This document shows, in pieces, positions 33,206 to 41,577 of a DNA stretch of 64,000 nucleotides. Within the stretch, counting starts at the first letter, position 1. Every line of letters starts with the position of its first letter. The translations under genes and the position numbers were made by a program. The notes beneath the pieces are model-generated. The model saw only the letters and a list, made by a program, of their open reading frames with translations. It ran no database searches and was not told the origin of the DNA. The DNA is from DATEGZ01 sp035279905. Its GTDB lineage: Bacteria > Acidobacteriota > Vicinamibacteria > Vicinamibacterales > SCN-69-37. Location: the NCBI GenBank assembly GCA_035279905.1, contig DATEGZ010000058.1:9044-73043 (forward strand). Reading direction: 5' to 3'.

Positions 33206-33223
33206 AGAATTACGCCTAATTCT
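33206..33223. promoter_or_regulatory. Palindrome AGAATTA-N4-TAATTCT
   Basis: A perfect 7-base inverted repeat with the spacer CGCC, 23 bases upstream of the -24 element of the S8 protease promoter. It could be a binding site for an activator or repressor. Confidence 0.45.
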
Positions 33224-33421
33224 TGAGTTCGCAGCACTTTGTACCGCCATGACCAACGACACTTTCGGATCCCCGATTACGGATTCGTCATGGCCATTTC
33301 AGTCTTGGTGCATGTTGGCCCAAGGGACCAGTGCAATTGTGCGAAAGAAGGTGAACGAGCCTGCTTCGGACCACCCGTTTTTGAAAGTCGTATTCAAGAA
33401 CGTCATCCGGGTAGCTAACGC

Positions 33422-35161
33422 ATGAGGACCCACCGACTCCGGACGTCGCTCGCGGGGTTCGCCATGGCCACTCTGGTGGTTTTTGGCGCGTGTACGGCCC
33501 AAAACCCGGACCAGACCAGCGGGTCGACGCAAAAAAAAGGCGGCCGCCTGGTCGCTACGTTCCGCTCAGAGCCCAGAACCTATAACAGATTTGTATCTGC
33601 GCGCACCGCGGAGGATCTGTTCATGCGTTTGACCCAGGCCACGCTCGTCCGGCTCAACCACGTGAGCGGCGAGTTGGAGCCGTGGCTGGCGGCGAGCTGG
33701 ACGAGCTCGTCGGCGGACGGGCGCGTCTGGACGCTCAAGCTTCGGCCGGGCCTGGTCTTCTCCGACGGCGCCCCGTTCACGGCCGCTGACGTTCAGTTCA
33801 CGTTCCAGGCGCTCTACGACAAGAAAGTCGCGAGCCCGCTGGCGGCGAGCCTGCTCATCGACAACAAGCCGCTCGACCTTCGCGCGATCGACGACACCAC
33901 CCTCGTGCTGACGATGCCGGCGCCGTACGGGCCCGGGCTGAGCCTGCTCGACGCGATTCCGATACTGCCGCGCCACAAGCTGGAGGCGGCGTTCACAGCC
34001 GGCGCGTTCCGCGAGGCGTGGGGATTATCCACGCCGCCCGCCGATCTGGCCGGACTCGGGCCGTTCGTGCTCAAGACCTACGTGCCAGGCGAGCGCATGA
34101 TCTTTGCGCGCAACCCGCACTACTGGCGTCAGGACGAGAACGGCGCGCCGCTGCCTCGACTCGATGAGCTCGAGCTGCAGATCGTTCCGGAGCAGAACGC
34201 CGAGTTGCTCAGGCTGCAGGGCGGCACCACCGATCTGATGACCGACGAGGTGCGCCCGGAAGATCTCGCCGGCCTCCGCCGCCTCGAGGCGAGCGGCGCC
34301 GTGCAGCTCGTGCAAGCCGGCGTCAGCATCAACCCGGACGCTTTCTGGTTCAACCTCACGCCGGGGGCGAACAAGGATCGCCCGTGGTTGCAGAGCGAGG
34401 AACTACGGCGCGCGATTTCCTACGCCGTCGATCGGAAGGCGTTCGTGGACACCGTGTTTCTCGGCGCCGCCGAGCCCATCTACGGGCCGATCACGTCCGG
34501 CAACCGCGAGTGGTTCATGCCGGACCTGCCGAAAACTGAACACGACGTTGCGCGCGCGAAGGCTCTGCTCGCATCGATCGGCCTGACCGACCGCAACGGC
34601 GACGGGATGCTCGAGGACAAGGCCGGCCGGGAGGCGCGGTTTTCGATCCTCACGCAGAAAGGGCACACGATCCTCGAGCAGTCCGTGGCGGTACTGCGAG
34701 AGCAGCTCGGCAAAGTCGGGCTCAAGATCGACGTCGTGTCGCTCGAGCAGACCGCCATGCTCGAGAAGTTTTTCAAGGGCGACTACGAGGCGATGTATTT
34801 TCACATCCTGACCGACTCGTTCGATCCGGGGCGCAATCTCGACTTCTGGGTGAGCTCCCGGGACTTTCACGTCTGGCAGCCCGGTCAGAGGAAGCCGGCG
34901 CGTCCGTGGGAGGCGACGATCGACGATCTCATGCAGCGCGAGTCGACGACCACGAATCGTGACGAAGCGCGGCGGCTGTTCGCCGAGGCGCAGAAGACGC
35001 TGGCCGATCACCTGCCGATCGTCTACTTTGCCGCGCCTCAAGTGACGATCGCGATGTCGTCGCGCGTGCGCGGCGCGACGCCGTCGGTGCTTCCGCCTCT
35101 GGTGTTGTGGAACGCCGACGTGCTCTGGGTCACTGCGGCGGGCCGCGCTGGACGCCAGTGA
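33422..35161 (+). CDS. Peptide-type ABC transporter substrate-binding lipoprotein
   Basis: A 579-residue protein of the SBP_bac_5 (DppA/OppA) family. The signal peptide ends in the lipobox VFGAC (Cys at about residue 24), so it is a lipoprotein. It has GGRLVATFRSEPRTYNRF at the start, LVRLNHVSGELEPWLAASWTSSADGRVWTLKLRPGLVFSDGAPFTAADVQFTFQ-type sequence (the family signature), GPFVLKTYVPGERMIFARNPHYW, and ELRRAISYAVDRKAFVDTVF. It would bind peptides or other ligands in the periplasm. Its TGA overlaps the GTG of the first permease gene (GTGA), so the three genes form an operon. No ATPase gene follows. Confidence 0.9.
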   Translation: MRTHRLRTSLAGFAMATLVVFGACTAQNPDQTSGSTQKKGGRLVATFRSEPRTYNRFVSARTAEDLFMRLTQATLVRLNHVSGELEPWLAASWTSSSADGRVWTLKLRPGLVFSDGAPFTAADVQFTFQALYDKKVASPLAASLLIDNKPLDLRAIDDTTLVLTMPAPYGPGLSLLDAIPILPRHKLEAAFTAGAFREAWGLSTPPADLAGLGPFVLKTYVPGERMIFARNPHYWRQDENGAPLPRLDELELQIVPEQNAELLRLQGGTTDLMTDEVRPEDLAGLRRLEASGAVQLVQAGVSINPDAFWFNLTPGANKDRPWLQSEELRRAISYAVDRKAFVDTVFLGAAEPIYGPITSGNREWFMPDLPKTEHDVARAKALLASIGLTDRNGDGMLEDKAGREARFSILTQKGHTILEQSVAVLREQLGKVGLKIDVVSLEQTAMLEKFFKGDYEAMYFHILTDSFDPGRNLDFWVSSRDFHVWQPGQRKPARPWEATIDDLMQRESTTTNRDEARRLFAEAQKTLADHLPIVYFAAPQVTIAMSSRVRGATPSVLPPLVLWNADVLWVTAAGRAGRQ

Positions 35162-36072
35162 CCGCGGGCCTTGCCGCTTTTCTCGTCCGCCGCCTCGTCA
35201 CTGGCTTCCTGTTCGTGCTCGTCGTCTCGTCGAGCGCGCTCGTGCTCACGCGCCTGGCGCCCGGCGACGCGGCTGTGGAGCTCCTCCCCGGTGGTTTGAC
35301 GACGATGAAGGCCAACCGCGAGCGGCTGCACCTCGATCGGCCGATCGTGTGGCAGCTGGGCGAGTGGCTTCAAGGCCTTGCGCACTTCGATCTCGGCCGG
35401 TCGTTGCTCTTCGAACGGCCGGTGGGCGAGCTCGTGCGCGGGCGAGCCGGCCGCACCGCGACGCTGGCGTCCGTCGCGCTCGCGCTCGCGACGATCGTCG
35501 CGATCCCGCTGGGTCTCGCCACGGGCGCGTATCCCCGCAGCATGCTCGCGCGTTTTCTCGCCCCGATTTCGCTTGCGATGGTGGCGTGTCCGCCGTTGAT
35601 TGCCGCGCTCGTGTTGTTGTGGCTGGCCCTCTCGACGCGGTGGTTTTCGGTGGCGCCCGGCAGCCTGGCCGTGCCGGCGCTTGCGCTGTCGCTGCCGCTC
35701 GCCGCGATGATGGAACGGCTCCAGTCGCGCGCCACTGCGGACATGATGTCCGCGCCCGACCTGGTCGCGGCGGCGGCGCGAGGCGTCCCGCCCGGCCGCC
35801 TGCTCTGGGTCCACGCGGCGCGCCAGTCGCTGCGGCCCGTGCTCGGCATCTTCGGCATCGTGATCGGCACCGTGTTCAGCGGCTCGCTCGCGGTGGAATG
35901 GGCGACGTCGTGGCCCGGCCTTGGCCGCCTGATGTACGAGGCGGTCGCCACGCGCGATGTGTTTCTGGTGACTGGATGCGCGTTCGCCGGGGCCACGATG
36001 ATCGCGCTCGGCAATATCGTGGCCGACCTCACGCGGGCGCTGATCGATCCGCGCGTGCGAGGCCAGGCGTGA
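35158..36072 (+). CDS. ABC transporter permease, DppB-like
   Basis: A 304-residue inner-membrane permease with six hydrophobic segments. It starts TAGLAAFLVRRLVTGFLFVLVVSSSALVLTRLAPGD, the usual DppB opening, and has the binding-protein-dependent transport region DLVAAAARGVPPGRLLWVHAARQSLRPVLGIFGIVIGTVFSGSLAVEWATSWPGLGRLMYEAVATRD. The EAA-like loop is less conserved than usual. I chose the GTG at 35158, which overlaps the upstream stop. It ends with a TGA overlapping the ATG of the next gene by one base. Confidence 0.9.
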   Translation: MTAGLAAFLVRRLVTGFLFVLVVSSSALVLTRLAPGDAAVELLPGGLTTMKANRERLHLDRPIVWQLGEWLQGLAHFDLGRSLLFERPVGELVRGRAGRTATLASVALALATIVAIPLGLATGAYPRSMLARFLAPISLAMVACPPLIAALVLLWLALSTRWFSVAPGSLAVPALALSLPLAAMMERLQSRATADMMSAPDLVAAAARGVPPGRLLWVHAARQSLRPVLGIFGIVIGTVFSGSLAVEWATSWPGLGRLMYEAVATRDVFLVTGCAFAGATMIALGNIVADLTRALIDPRVRGQA

Positions 36073-37076
36073 TGACTGGGTGGGCGCGCCGCGCCGGCCT
36101 GGTGACGCTGGCCGTCATCGCGCTCGCCGCACTCTTTGCTCCGGCGCTTTCGCCGAATCCACCGGCGACCCAGCTGACGGACCGCGTGTACGCGCCGCCG
36201 ATGCGTGTGCACCTGCGCGACGCGACGGGCTGGCGTGCGCCATTCGTGTATCCCCAGATCCTCGAGGAACGGATTGTCTTCCGTTTCCGCGAAGACGTTG
36301 ACCACCCGACGCCGTTGATCTGGTTCGCAAACGGCCACGTCGCGTCAATTCCCGCTGATCGCGGCCCGCTGCTGCTGCTCGGTGCGGACCGGCTGGGTCG
36401 CGACGTCTTTTCGCGTCTGCTCGACGGCACGAGTCGATCGCTCGGCGTGGCCGTGGCCGGCACGTTCGGTGCGCTCCTGATTGGCGCGCTCGTCGGCGGT
36501 CTCGCCGGCAGCCAGGGCGGGCGCCTCGAGGGCCTGCTGATGCTCACCGCCGATTTCGTCGTCGTGCTGCCGGGCGCCTATCTCGTGCTCGTGCTGCGCG
36601 GCCTGCTGCCAATCGTGCTCGAACCGGACACGGCCTTCGCGCTGATGGCGGGGCTCTTCGCGTTGTCGGCGTGGCCCCACGTCGCGCGCGGTGTCCGCGC
36701 CGTCGTCGCGGCCGAACGGACGCGCGACTACGCAGAGGCTGCACGCGCGTCCGGCGCCGGTCCGCTGCGCGTTGCCTGGCACCTCGTGCCAGCCGCGCGC
36801 GGGTTCCTGGCCGTGCAAATCGTGCTGCTCGTGCCCGCGCTGCTCGTCGCGGAGGCGACCGTGTCGTACTTCGGGTTGGGATTCGTCGAGCCCACGGCCA
36901 GCTGGGGCACGATGCTGCAGGACGCTGGAAACATCGCGCTCATGGCCGACGCGCCGTGGCTGCTGGCGCCCGCGGTCGCGATCTTCGTCGTCGTGCTGTC
37001 GCTCAATCTGTTGAGCGGCGCGCGCGCCGAGCACGCGCTCTTTGGGGAAACCGCGCCTATTTCATCCCGCTCGTGA
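36072..37076 (+). CDS. ABC transporter permease, DppC-like
   Basis: A 334-residue permease. After the first helix comes an unusually long periplasmic insertion (residues ~30-100, with VHLRDATGWRAPFVYPQILEERIVFRF), then LLGADRLGRDVFSRLLDGTSRSLGVAV, the DppC signature, and the EAA-type loop DYAEAARASGAGPLRVAWHLVPAA, followed by SYFGLGFVEPTASWGTMLQDA. Start at the ATG 36072 overlapping the upstream stop. Its 3' end overlaps the convergent hydrolase gene by 20 bases. ATPase subunits (DppD/F) are not nearby and must be supplied from elsewhere. Confidence 0.9.
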   Translation: MTGWARRAGLVTLAVIALAALFAPALSPNPPATQLTDRVYAPPMRVHLRDATGWRAPFVYPQILEERIVFRFREDVDHPTPLIWFANGHVASIPADRGPLLLLGADRLGRDVFSRLLDGTSRSLGVAVAGTFGALLIGALVGGLAGSQGGRLEGLLMLTADFVVVLPGAYLVLVLRGLLPIVLEPDTAFALMAGLFALSAWPHVARGVRAVVAAERTRDYAEAARASGAGPLRVAWHLVPAARGFLAVQIVLLVPALLVAEATVSYFGLGFVEPTASWGTMLQDAGNIALMADAPWLLAPAVAIFVVVLSLNLLSGARAEHALFGETAPISSRS

Positions 37077-38484
37077 ACTCGGTCCACGGCTGCGTCTTCA
37101 TGTCGCGCAGCAGGCCGCGCGCCCAGCCGAACTGCGGCTGCCGCGTCAGGAAATCGTTGGCGATGAAATCCGGCGCGCACGGATGGCCCATCGCCGCCCA
37201 CATCTGCATCTTTTCGGCCATCGCGCCGGTCGTGACCTTCGCCTGCACGGTCCCGCCCGGATAGTACGGCGGCCAGTCCCAGTCGGCAATGCCGCGCGGC
37301 GAGCTGTCCACCGTGCCGCAGAGCGACCGCTCGCTGGGCTCATCCTTCTTCGCGATGATGTCGTACGGATCCGACTCGAATCGTTTGCCGGTCTCGGCGT
37401 CGATCTGGCCCTTGAACTGGGCCATGAGCTGCTCCCACCGCGCGCGCCGCGCGTTGGGCGAGCTGCCCTTGTTGCCGCTGTCAAAGTGCGTTTCCGTCGC
37501 GATCAGCTTCTTGCCGACCGGGAAGTTCGACCCGACGAAGTAGCCGTCCGACGACCGCTCGACCGAGTGCTCCTTCAGACCCAGCTCGAACCGCGCGATT
37601 TCGCCGGTCTTGTTGTCGCCGATCAGCCAGTCGTTCGCGTAGCCGCCGTTGTTGCCGTCGAGCATGATCTTCACGTAGTCGTCGATCGAGTTGCTGTACT
37701 GCAGCGCCTTGCGCGCGCGGAAGAACTCTGGCGTGCCCTTCGGATCGAAGGCCTCGAACCGCGAGATCGTCGTCTCGGTGATCATGATCCCGTTCGAGTT
37801 CACGCCGAAGTCGTCGTCGCTCACGATGATGCCCGGCAGCCCGTCCATGATGATGCGGTGCCCCTTCGCGGGCACGAGATCGAAGACGATGTTCCACCGC
37901 GAGCCGACGATGTAGTCGGTCCACGCGTTGTGCCCCATGACGATGCGCCCGTCGCGCGTGAACGCGCCGGTCGCGACAAACGCGCTGCAGCTCTCCGGCG
38001 ACTTCACCGACGGTTTTTTGCCGTGCTGCTTGTCGAGCCATGGCACGTAGTACCCCGGCAGCTCTTCGATGGCGTTCAGCGCGACGAGATCCCAGCGGTC
38101 GAGCTTCGCGCCGTTCGCTGTCGCGCCGGCGACGATGCCGTCGATCTCCTGTTGGTATTCGGCGTCGATCTTCGGCCACAGCAGGTGTTCGCCCGCGTCC
38201 CGGTAGAACGCCCAGTCCTTTTTCGTCTGCTGTTTGAGCAGCGGCGCCACCACGCGGAGCAGGTCCGTGATCTCCGGCGCGAGCAGGTAGCCGTGCTGGA
38301 AGCCGAGCGCGTCTGGCGCGCCCTGCACGTGCACGAAGATCCAGCCGTTGCGATCGAATCGATACGCGCCGTTCAAGCGCGGATCGGGCAATGCGGCGGC
38401 GGCTGTGGCGTCGGCGGGTGGGCTGCAGCTGGCGCCCAGCGCCAGGAGCAGCGCGGCAGTGATGACGGTGACAGGGCGCGACAT
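37057..38484 (-). CDS. Phospholipase B / C45-like Ntn hydrolase, exported
   Basis: A ~475-residue protein with a signal sequence ending in LGASCSPP, possibly a lipoprotein. It has a pro-region, then ESCSAFVATGAFTRDGRIVMGHNAWTDYIVGSRWNIVFDL, where the cysteine should be the autocatalytic N-terminal nucleophile of the Ntn-hydrolase fold, and GIMITETTISRFEAFDPKGTPEFFRARKALQYS. This resembles the phospholipase-B-like/acid-ceramidase-like group. It probably cleaves an amide or ester bond in the periplasm; the substrate is unknown. Several starts are possible: ATG 38484, GTG 38496 (with GAGGAG four bases upstream) and ATG 38508. Confidence 0.78.
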   Translation of the reverse strand: MSRPVTVITAALLLALGASCSPPADATAAAALPDPRLNGAYRFDRNGWIFVHVQGAPDALGFQHGYLLAPEITDLLRVVAPLLKQQTKKDWAFYRDAGEHLLWPKIDAEYQQEIDGIVAGATANGAKLDRWDLVALNAIEELPGYYVPWLDKQHGKKPSVKSPESCSAFVATGAFTRDGRIVMGHNAWTDYIVGSRWNIVFDLVPAKGHRIIMDGLPGIIVSDDDFGVNSNGIMITETTISRFEAFDPKGTPEFFRARKALQYSNSIDDYVKIMLDGNNGGYANDWLIGDNKTGEIARFELGLKEHSVERSSDGYFVGSNFPVGKKLIATETHFDSGNKGSSPNARRARWEQLMAQFKGQIDAETGKRFESDPYDIIAKKDEPSERSLCGTVDSSPRGIADWDWPPYYPGGTVQAKVTTGAMAEKMQMWAAMGHPCAPDFIANDFLTRQPQFGWARGLLRDMKTQPWTEFTSGMK

Positions 38485-38551
38485 CGGTGTGCTCACTTTA
38501 CTCCTCATCTCCTGCGTTGACACGGCCCGGCGCGACAGCTAGCCTCCGGAG

Positions 38552-39475
38552 ATGAAGTCCCGGCTGCGCGGCATCCTTCCTCCGATTCCCACCATTTTCG
38601 ACGCCTCAGGACGCATCGACCGGCGCGCGATGAGCGAGAACATCCGCCGCTGGATGACGACGGATCTTTCCGGAGTGCTCGCGCTGGGCTCGAACGGCGA
38701 AGCGGCGCTGCTCGACGAGGACGAGAGCCAGGCGGTGGTCGAGACGGCGCGCGAACACGTGCCCCGCGAGCGGCTGCTGCTCGTCGGCGTCGGCCGCGAA
38801 TCGACGCGCCAGACGATTTCCGCCGCGAAGCGCGCCGCAAAAGCCGGCGCGGACGCGGTGCTCGTGCGGACGCCGTTCTTCTACAAGTCGCAGATGACCG
38901 CTGAAGCGCTGAACGCGCACTTTCATGCGGTGGCGGACGCCGCACCGGTGCCCGTCGTGCTCTACAACCTGCCGGGCGTGACGGGCGTGTCGTTCACGCT
39001 GCCCATCGTGACGCGTCTCGCGGAGCATCCGAACGTCGCCGGCATCAAGGAGACGAGCCCGGACATCGAGCGGCTCGGCCAATTCGCGGGCGTCCGGCCG
39101 GATCGCTTCCGTGTCCTGTGCGGGTGCGCGCCAGTCGTGTACCCCGCGCTGGTCAGCGGCGCGTCGGGCGCGATTCTGGCGGTCGCCAACGTGCTGCCCG
39201 ACGAGTGCTGCGCGCTCTACGCGCACGTGAAAGCCGGCCGCCACCACGAAGCGCTCGAGCTGCAGCGCAAGCTGACGCCGCTCGCGCAGCTCGTGACGAC
39301 CGTCCACGGGGTGGCCGGACTCAAAGTCGCGCTCGAGCTGGCGGGCTATCACGGCGGGGCAGTGCGGGCGCCGCTCTTGACCGCGACGAGCCGCATCCGC
39401 GACGACATCGCAGCGGCCTATGCGGCGTTCGGGTCGGAAGTTCGCACCGGATTTGTTACCGGCGCACAAACCTGA
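38552..39475 (+). CDS. DapA-family aldolase, 4-hydroxy-2-oxoglutarate aldolase-like
   Basis: A 307-residue class I aldolase of the dihydrodipicolinate synthase family. It has LALGSNGEAALLDEDE, VVLYNLPGVTGVSF (the conserved tyrosine) and VAGIKETSPDIERL (the Schiff-base lysine), and ends with the usual helical domain. True DapA has GTTGE where this protein has GSNGE. GSNGE is the form I recall from HOGA1, which splits 4-hydroxy-2-oxoglutarate into glyoxylate and pyruvate. That reading would fit the malate synthase and oxalate-type operon elsewhere in the window but is inferred from one motif. It stands alone. Confidence 0.75.
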   Translation: MKSRLRGILPPIPTIFDASGRIDRRAMSENIRRWMTTDLSGVLALGSNGEAALLDEDESQAVVETAREHVPRERLLLVGVGRESTRQTISAAKRAAKAGADAVLVRTPFFYKSQMTAEALNAHFHAVADAAPVPVVLYNLPGVTGVSFTLPIVTRLAEHPNVAGIKETSPDIERLGQFAGVRPDRFRVLCGCAPVVYPALVSGASGAILAVANVLPDECCALYAHVKAGRHHEALELQRKLTPLAQLVTTVHGVAGLKVALELAGYHGGAVRAPLLTATSRIRDDIAAAYAAFGSEVRTGFVTGAQT

Positions 39476-39541
39476 AATTTCGCCAAGGCTTCGCGCGTCA
39501 CTGATGGCACCGGCTGAGACAGCCGAAAATCCGAGAAGGAC

Positions 39542-40306
39542 ATGCGCTCCCTGGTGCGTGGCGTGGGCAAGACGTTCGTCGCGATCGGTGCCGTTATTCT
39601 GGCCACCGCCGGCTACGTCTGGGTGACGCTGCCTGACGTCCGCCCGCTCAAGTCGGAGAACCCCAAAACGACCGCGTGGATGCGCATGCGCGCCGCCGAA
39701 GCCGAGCGGGAAGGCAAACCCCTGCAGTTCTCTCAGCAGTGGGTGAGCTACTCGAAGATTTCCCCGTCGCTCAAGCGCGCCGTGATGGTGGCCGAGGACG
39801 CCTCCTTCCTCCAGCACGACGGCGTCGACTACGACGAGCTCCGCGCCGCGATCGAGCTGGACTGGAGCAAGGGCGAGTTCGTGCGCGGCGCCTCGACGAT
39901 CACGCAGCAGCTGGCCAAAAACCTTTATCTGTCGCCATCGCGCAACCCGTACCGCAAGCTGGCCGAGCTCTTCATCACGCGGCGGCTCGAGCTCGAGCTG
40001 ACCAAGGGCCGGATCTTCGAGCTGTACCTCAATGTGATCGAGTGGGGCGATGGCATCTGGGGCGCCGAAGCCGCGTCGCAGGCCTACTTCGGGGAGCCGG
40101 CCAGCGCGCTCAGCGCGGAACAGTCCGCGCTCCTCGCGGCCGCGATCATCAACCCGCGGGTGTACAGCCCGGCGCATCCCAACAAGCGCCTGCTGAGCCG
40201 CCAGCAGATCATTCTCCGGAACATGGGCTACGTCACACCGCCGTACCCGCCGACGGTGCAGTTGTTCAGCGCGCCCGCCCAGCCAATCGCTGATTTTCAG
40301 TGGTAG
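39542..40306 (+). CDS. mtgA: Monofunctional biosynthetic peptidoglycan transglycosylase
   Basis: A 254-residue glycosyltransferase family 51 protein. One N-terminal membrane anchor (TFVAIGAVILATAGYVWVTL) is followed by the catalytic domain: AVMVAEDASFLQHDGVDYDEL (with the catalytic glutamate), RGASTITQQLAKNLYLSPSRNPYRKLAELFITRRLELELTKGRIFELYLNVIEWGDGIWG and LLAAAIINPRVYSP. It polymerises lipid II into glycan strands on the outer face of the inner membrane. No transpeptidase domain is present. AGAAGGAC lies before the ATG. The gap after the aldolase gene holds a small CGGCT-GAGAC-AGCCG hairpin. Confidence 0.93.
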   Translation: MRSLVRGVGKTFVAIGAVILATAGYVWVTLPDVRPLKSENPKTTAWMRMRAAEAEREGKPLQFSQQWVSYSKISPSLKRAVMVAEDASFLQHDGVDYDELRAAIELDWSKGEFVRGASTITQQLAKNLYLSPSRNPYRKLAELFITRRLELELTKGRIFELYLNVIEWGDGIWGAEAASQAYFGEPASALSAEQSALLAAAIINPRVYSPAHPNKRLLSRQQIILRNMGYVTPPYPPTVQLFSAPAQPIADFQW

Positions 40307-40310
40307 CGAT

Positions 40311-40904
40311 CTAGAAGAGCCGTCGCACGCCGACGAGACGCGACCGCCAGTACGGCGTGTCGAAGTGCTCGACGCGCACCGCGCCGCCATCGCCCGGTGC
40401 GTGAACGAACTCTCCCGGGCTCGCCGGCCCGAGCGCGATGCCGACGTGCGTGGCGCCGGGGCCGATCGTCGAGAAGAAAATCAGATCGCCGGCCTGCACA
40501 TCGTCAATCGGCACGCGGCGTCCAAACTGGTACTGCTCCGCGACCGTCCGAGGCACGTCCACCTGGTAGTGCTCGAACACGTACCGCACGAGGCCGCTGC
40601 AGTCGAAGCCAGCCGCCGGATCTTCGCCACCGAGCCGGTACGGCACACCGAGAAAACCAATCGCCATCTGCACGATCGCGTCGGGCGTGAGCAACGTCGC
40701 CGCAGGACCGGGCGCGGCAGGAGCTGGCGCGATAGGGACGGGCGTGGGCCTGTCGGTGGAGCTGCCGGGCGGCAGCGGCGCATTCGGAAACGGCCGCGGC
40801 GTCGCGATGGTGCCCGTGGAAGCGCAGGCTGTGGCGATGGTTCCGAAGAGGACGGCGACGACGATTCGGAGCCGGCTCGCGATGGCGCGGCGAGCGTCGA
40901 GCAT
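40311..40904 (-). CDS. NlpC/P60 (C40) family cell-wall hydrolase, probable lipoprotein
   Basis: A 197-residue protein with a signal peptide ending TIATACAST (possible lipobox), a proline-rich linker (residues ~35-75) and a C40 peptidase domain: FLGVPYRLGGEDPAAGFDCSGLVRYVFEHY with the catalytic cysteine, RRVPIDDVQAGDLIFFSTIGPGATHVGIALG with the catalytic histidine, and FVHAPGDGGAVRVEHF. It would cut gamma-D-Glu-diaminopimelate-type bonds in peptidoglycan peptides. It is convergent with mtgA (four bases apart). Confidence 0.9.
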   Translation of the reverse strand: MLDARRAIASRLRIVVAVLFGTIATACASTGTIATPRPFPNAPLPPGSSTDRPTPVPIAPAPAAPGPAATLLTPDAIVQMAIGFLGVPYRLGGEDPAAGFDCSGLVRYVFEHYQVDVPRTVAEQYQFGRRVPIDDVQAGDLIFFSTIGPGATHVGIALGPASPGEFVHAPGDGGAVRVEHFDTPYWRSRLVGVRRLF

Positions 40905-40988
40905 GATCCCAGACTATCGGCCGGATCGCGCCCGGCTCACAGGGCTCTCTAAAGCTTTGAGTACATTAGTGTTACGTGCTCACAGTCC

Positions 40989-41018
40989 TTGACAACCTTC
41001 GAACGTTCCAGCCAGAAT
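40989..41018 (+). promoter_or_regulatory. Candidate sigma-70 promoter of the HNH gene
   Basis: TTGACA at 40989-40994, an 18-base spacer, and CAGAAT at 41013-41018 (four of six matches to TATAAT). The start would fall about ten bases before the ATG at 41035, giving a very short leader. This is the most complete sigma-70 promoter I found. Confidence 0.5.
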
Positions 41019-41034
41019 GATTTGACTTCTCATC

Positions 41035-41568
41035 ATGGAACAGACGCTCCTGCTCAACGCGACGTACGAGCCGCTGCGGGTGGTGCACTGGCAGAAGGCG
41101 ATCACGCTCTGGTGTCAGGGCAAGGTCGAGATTGTCGCGCACCACGACCGCGAGATCCGCTCCGTCTCGTTCAGCATGAAGATGCCGTCGATCATCCGGC
41201 TGCTGCGGCGGATCCGCGTGCGGCGGACATCCGAGTACGTACCGTTCTCGCGCGCGAACATCTACGCGCGCGACAACCACAAGTGCCAGTACTGCGGTCA
41301 CGGTTTCCCGACGTCTGAGCTCACATTCGACCACGTCGTGCCGGTCGCGCAGGGCGGCCGCAAGGACTGGGAAAACATCGTCACGTGCTGCATCGGCTGC
41401 AACCGCCGCAAGGGCGGACGCACGCCCGAGCAGGCCGGCATGCGCCTGGTCCGTCACCCGCGCAAGCCGGACAAGGCGCCCGCGATCCGCATCACCTTCG
41501 GTCTGCGCAACGCGCCCGAGAGCTGGCGCGATTACGTGTACTGGAACGTCGAGCTCGACGACGCGTAA
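41035..41568 (+). CDS. HNH endonuclease
   Basis: A 177-residue protein. The N-terminal half has LLLNATYEPLRVVHWQKAITLWCQGKVEIV, typical of a widespread HNH family, and the C-terminal half the zinc-supported HNH domain CQYCGHGFPTSELTFDHVVPVAQGGRKDWENIVTCCIGCNRRKGGRTP with paired CXXC motifs and the catalytic DH. The role is not known; members of this family are chromosomal and not part of obvious phage or restriction systems here. The next gene starts nine bases later and may be co-transcribed. Confidence 0.88.
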   Translation: MEQTLLLNATYEPLRVVHWQKAITLWCQGKVEIVAHHDREIRSVSFSMKMPSIIRLLRRIRVRRTSEYVPFSRANIYARDNHKCQYCGHGFPTSELTFDHVVPVAQGGRKDWENIVTCCIGCNRRKGGRTPEQAGMRLVRHPRKPDKAPAIRITFGLRNAPESWRDYVYWNVELDDA

Positions 41569-41577
41569 GAGAGCGTC

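Larger units (their letters stand above)
33112..33421. other. 310-base intergenic region between divergent genes
   Basis: No gene is supported here. The left half holds a sigma-54-type promoter (33167-33183, minus strand) and an 18-base palindrome (33206-33223) for the S8 protease gene. The right half, before the ABC binding-protein gene, shows no clear promoter; the base composition is lower in GC than the flanking genes. Confidence 0.6.

Noticed and set aside
41035..41568. HNH gene as part of a phage or defence island
   Set aside because: No phage, restriction or toxin-antitoxin genes flank it; it belongs to a common chromosomal HNH family.
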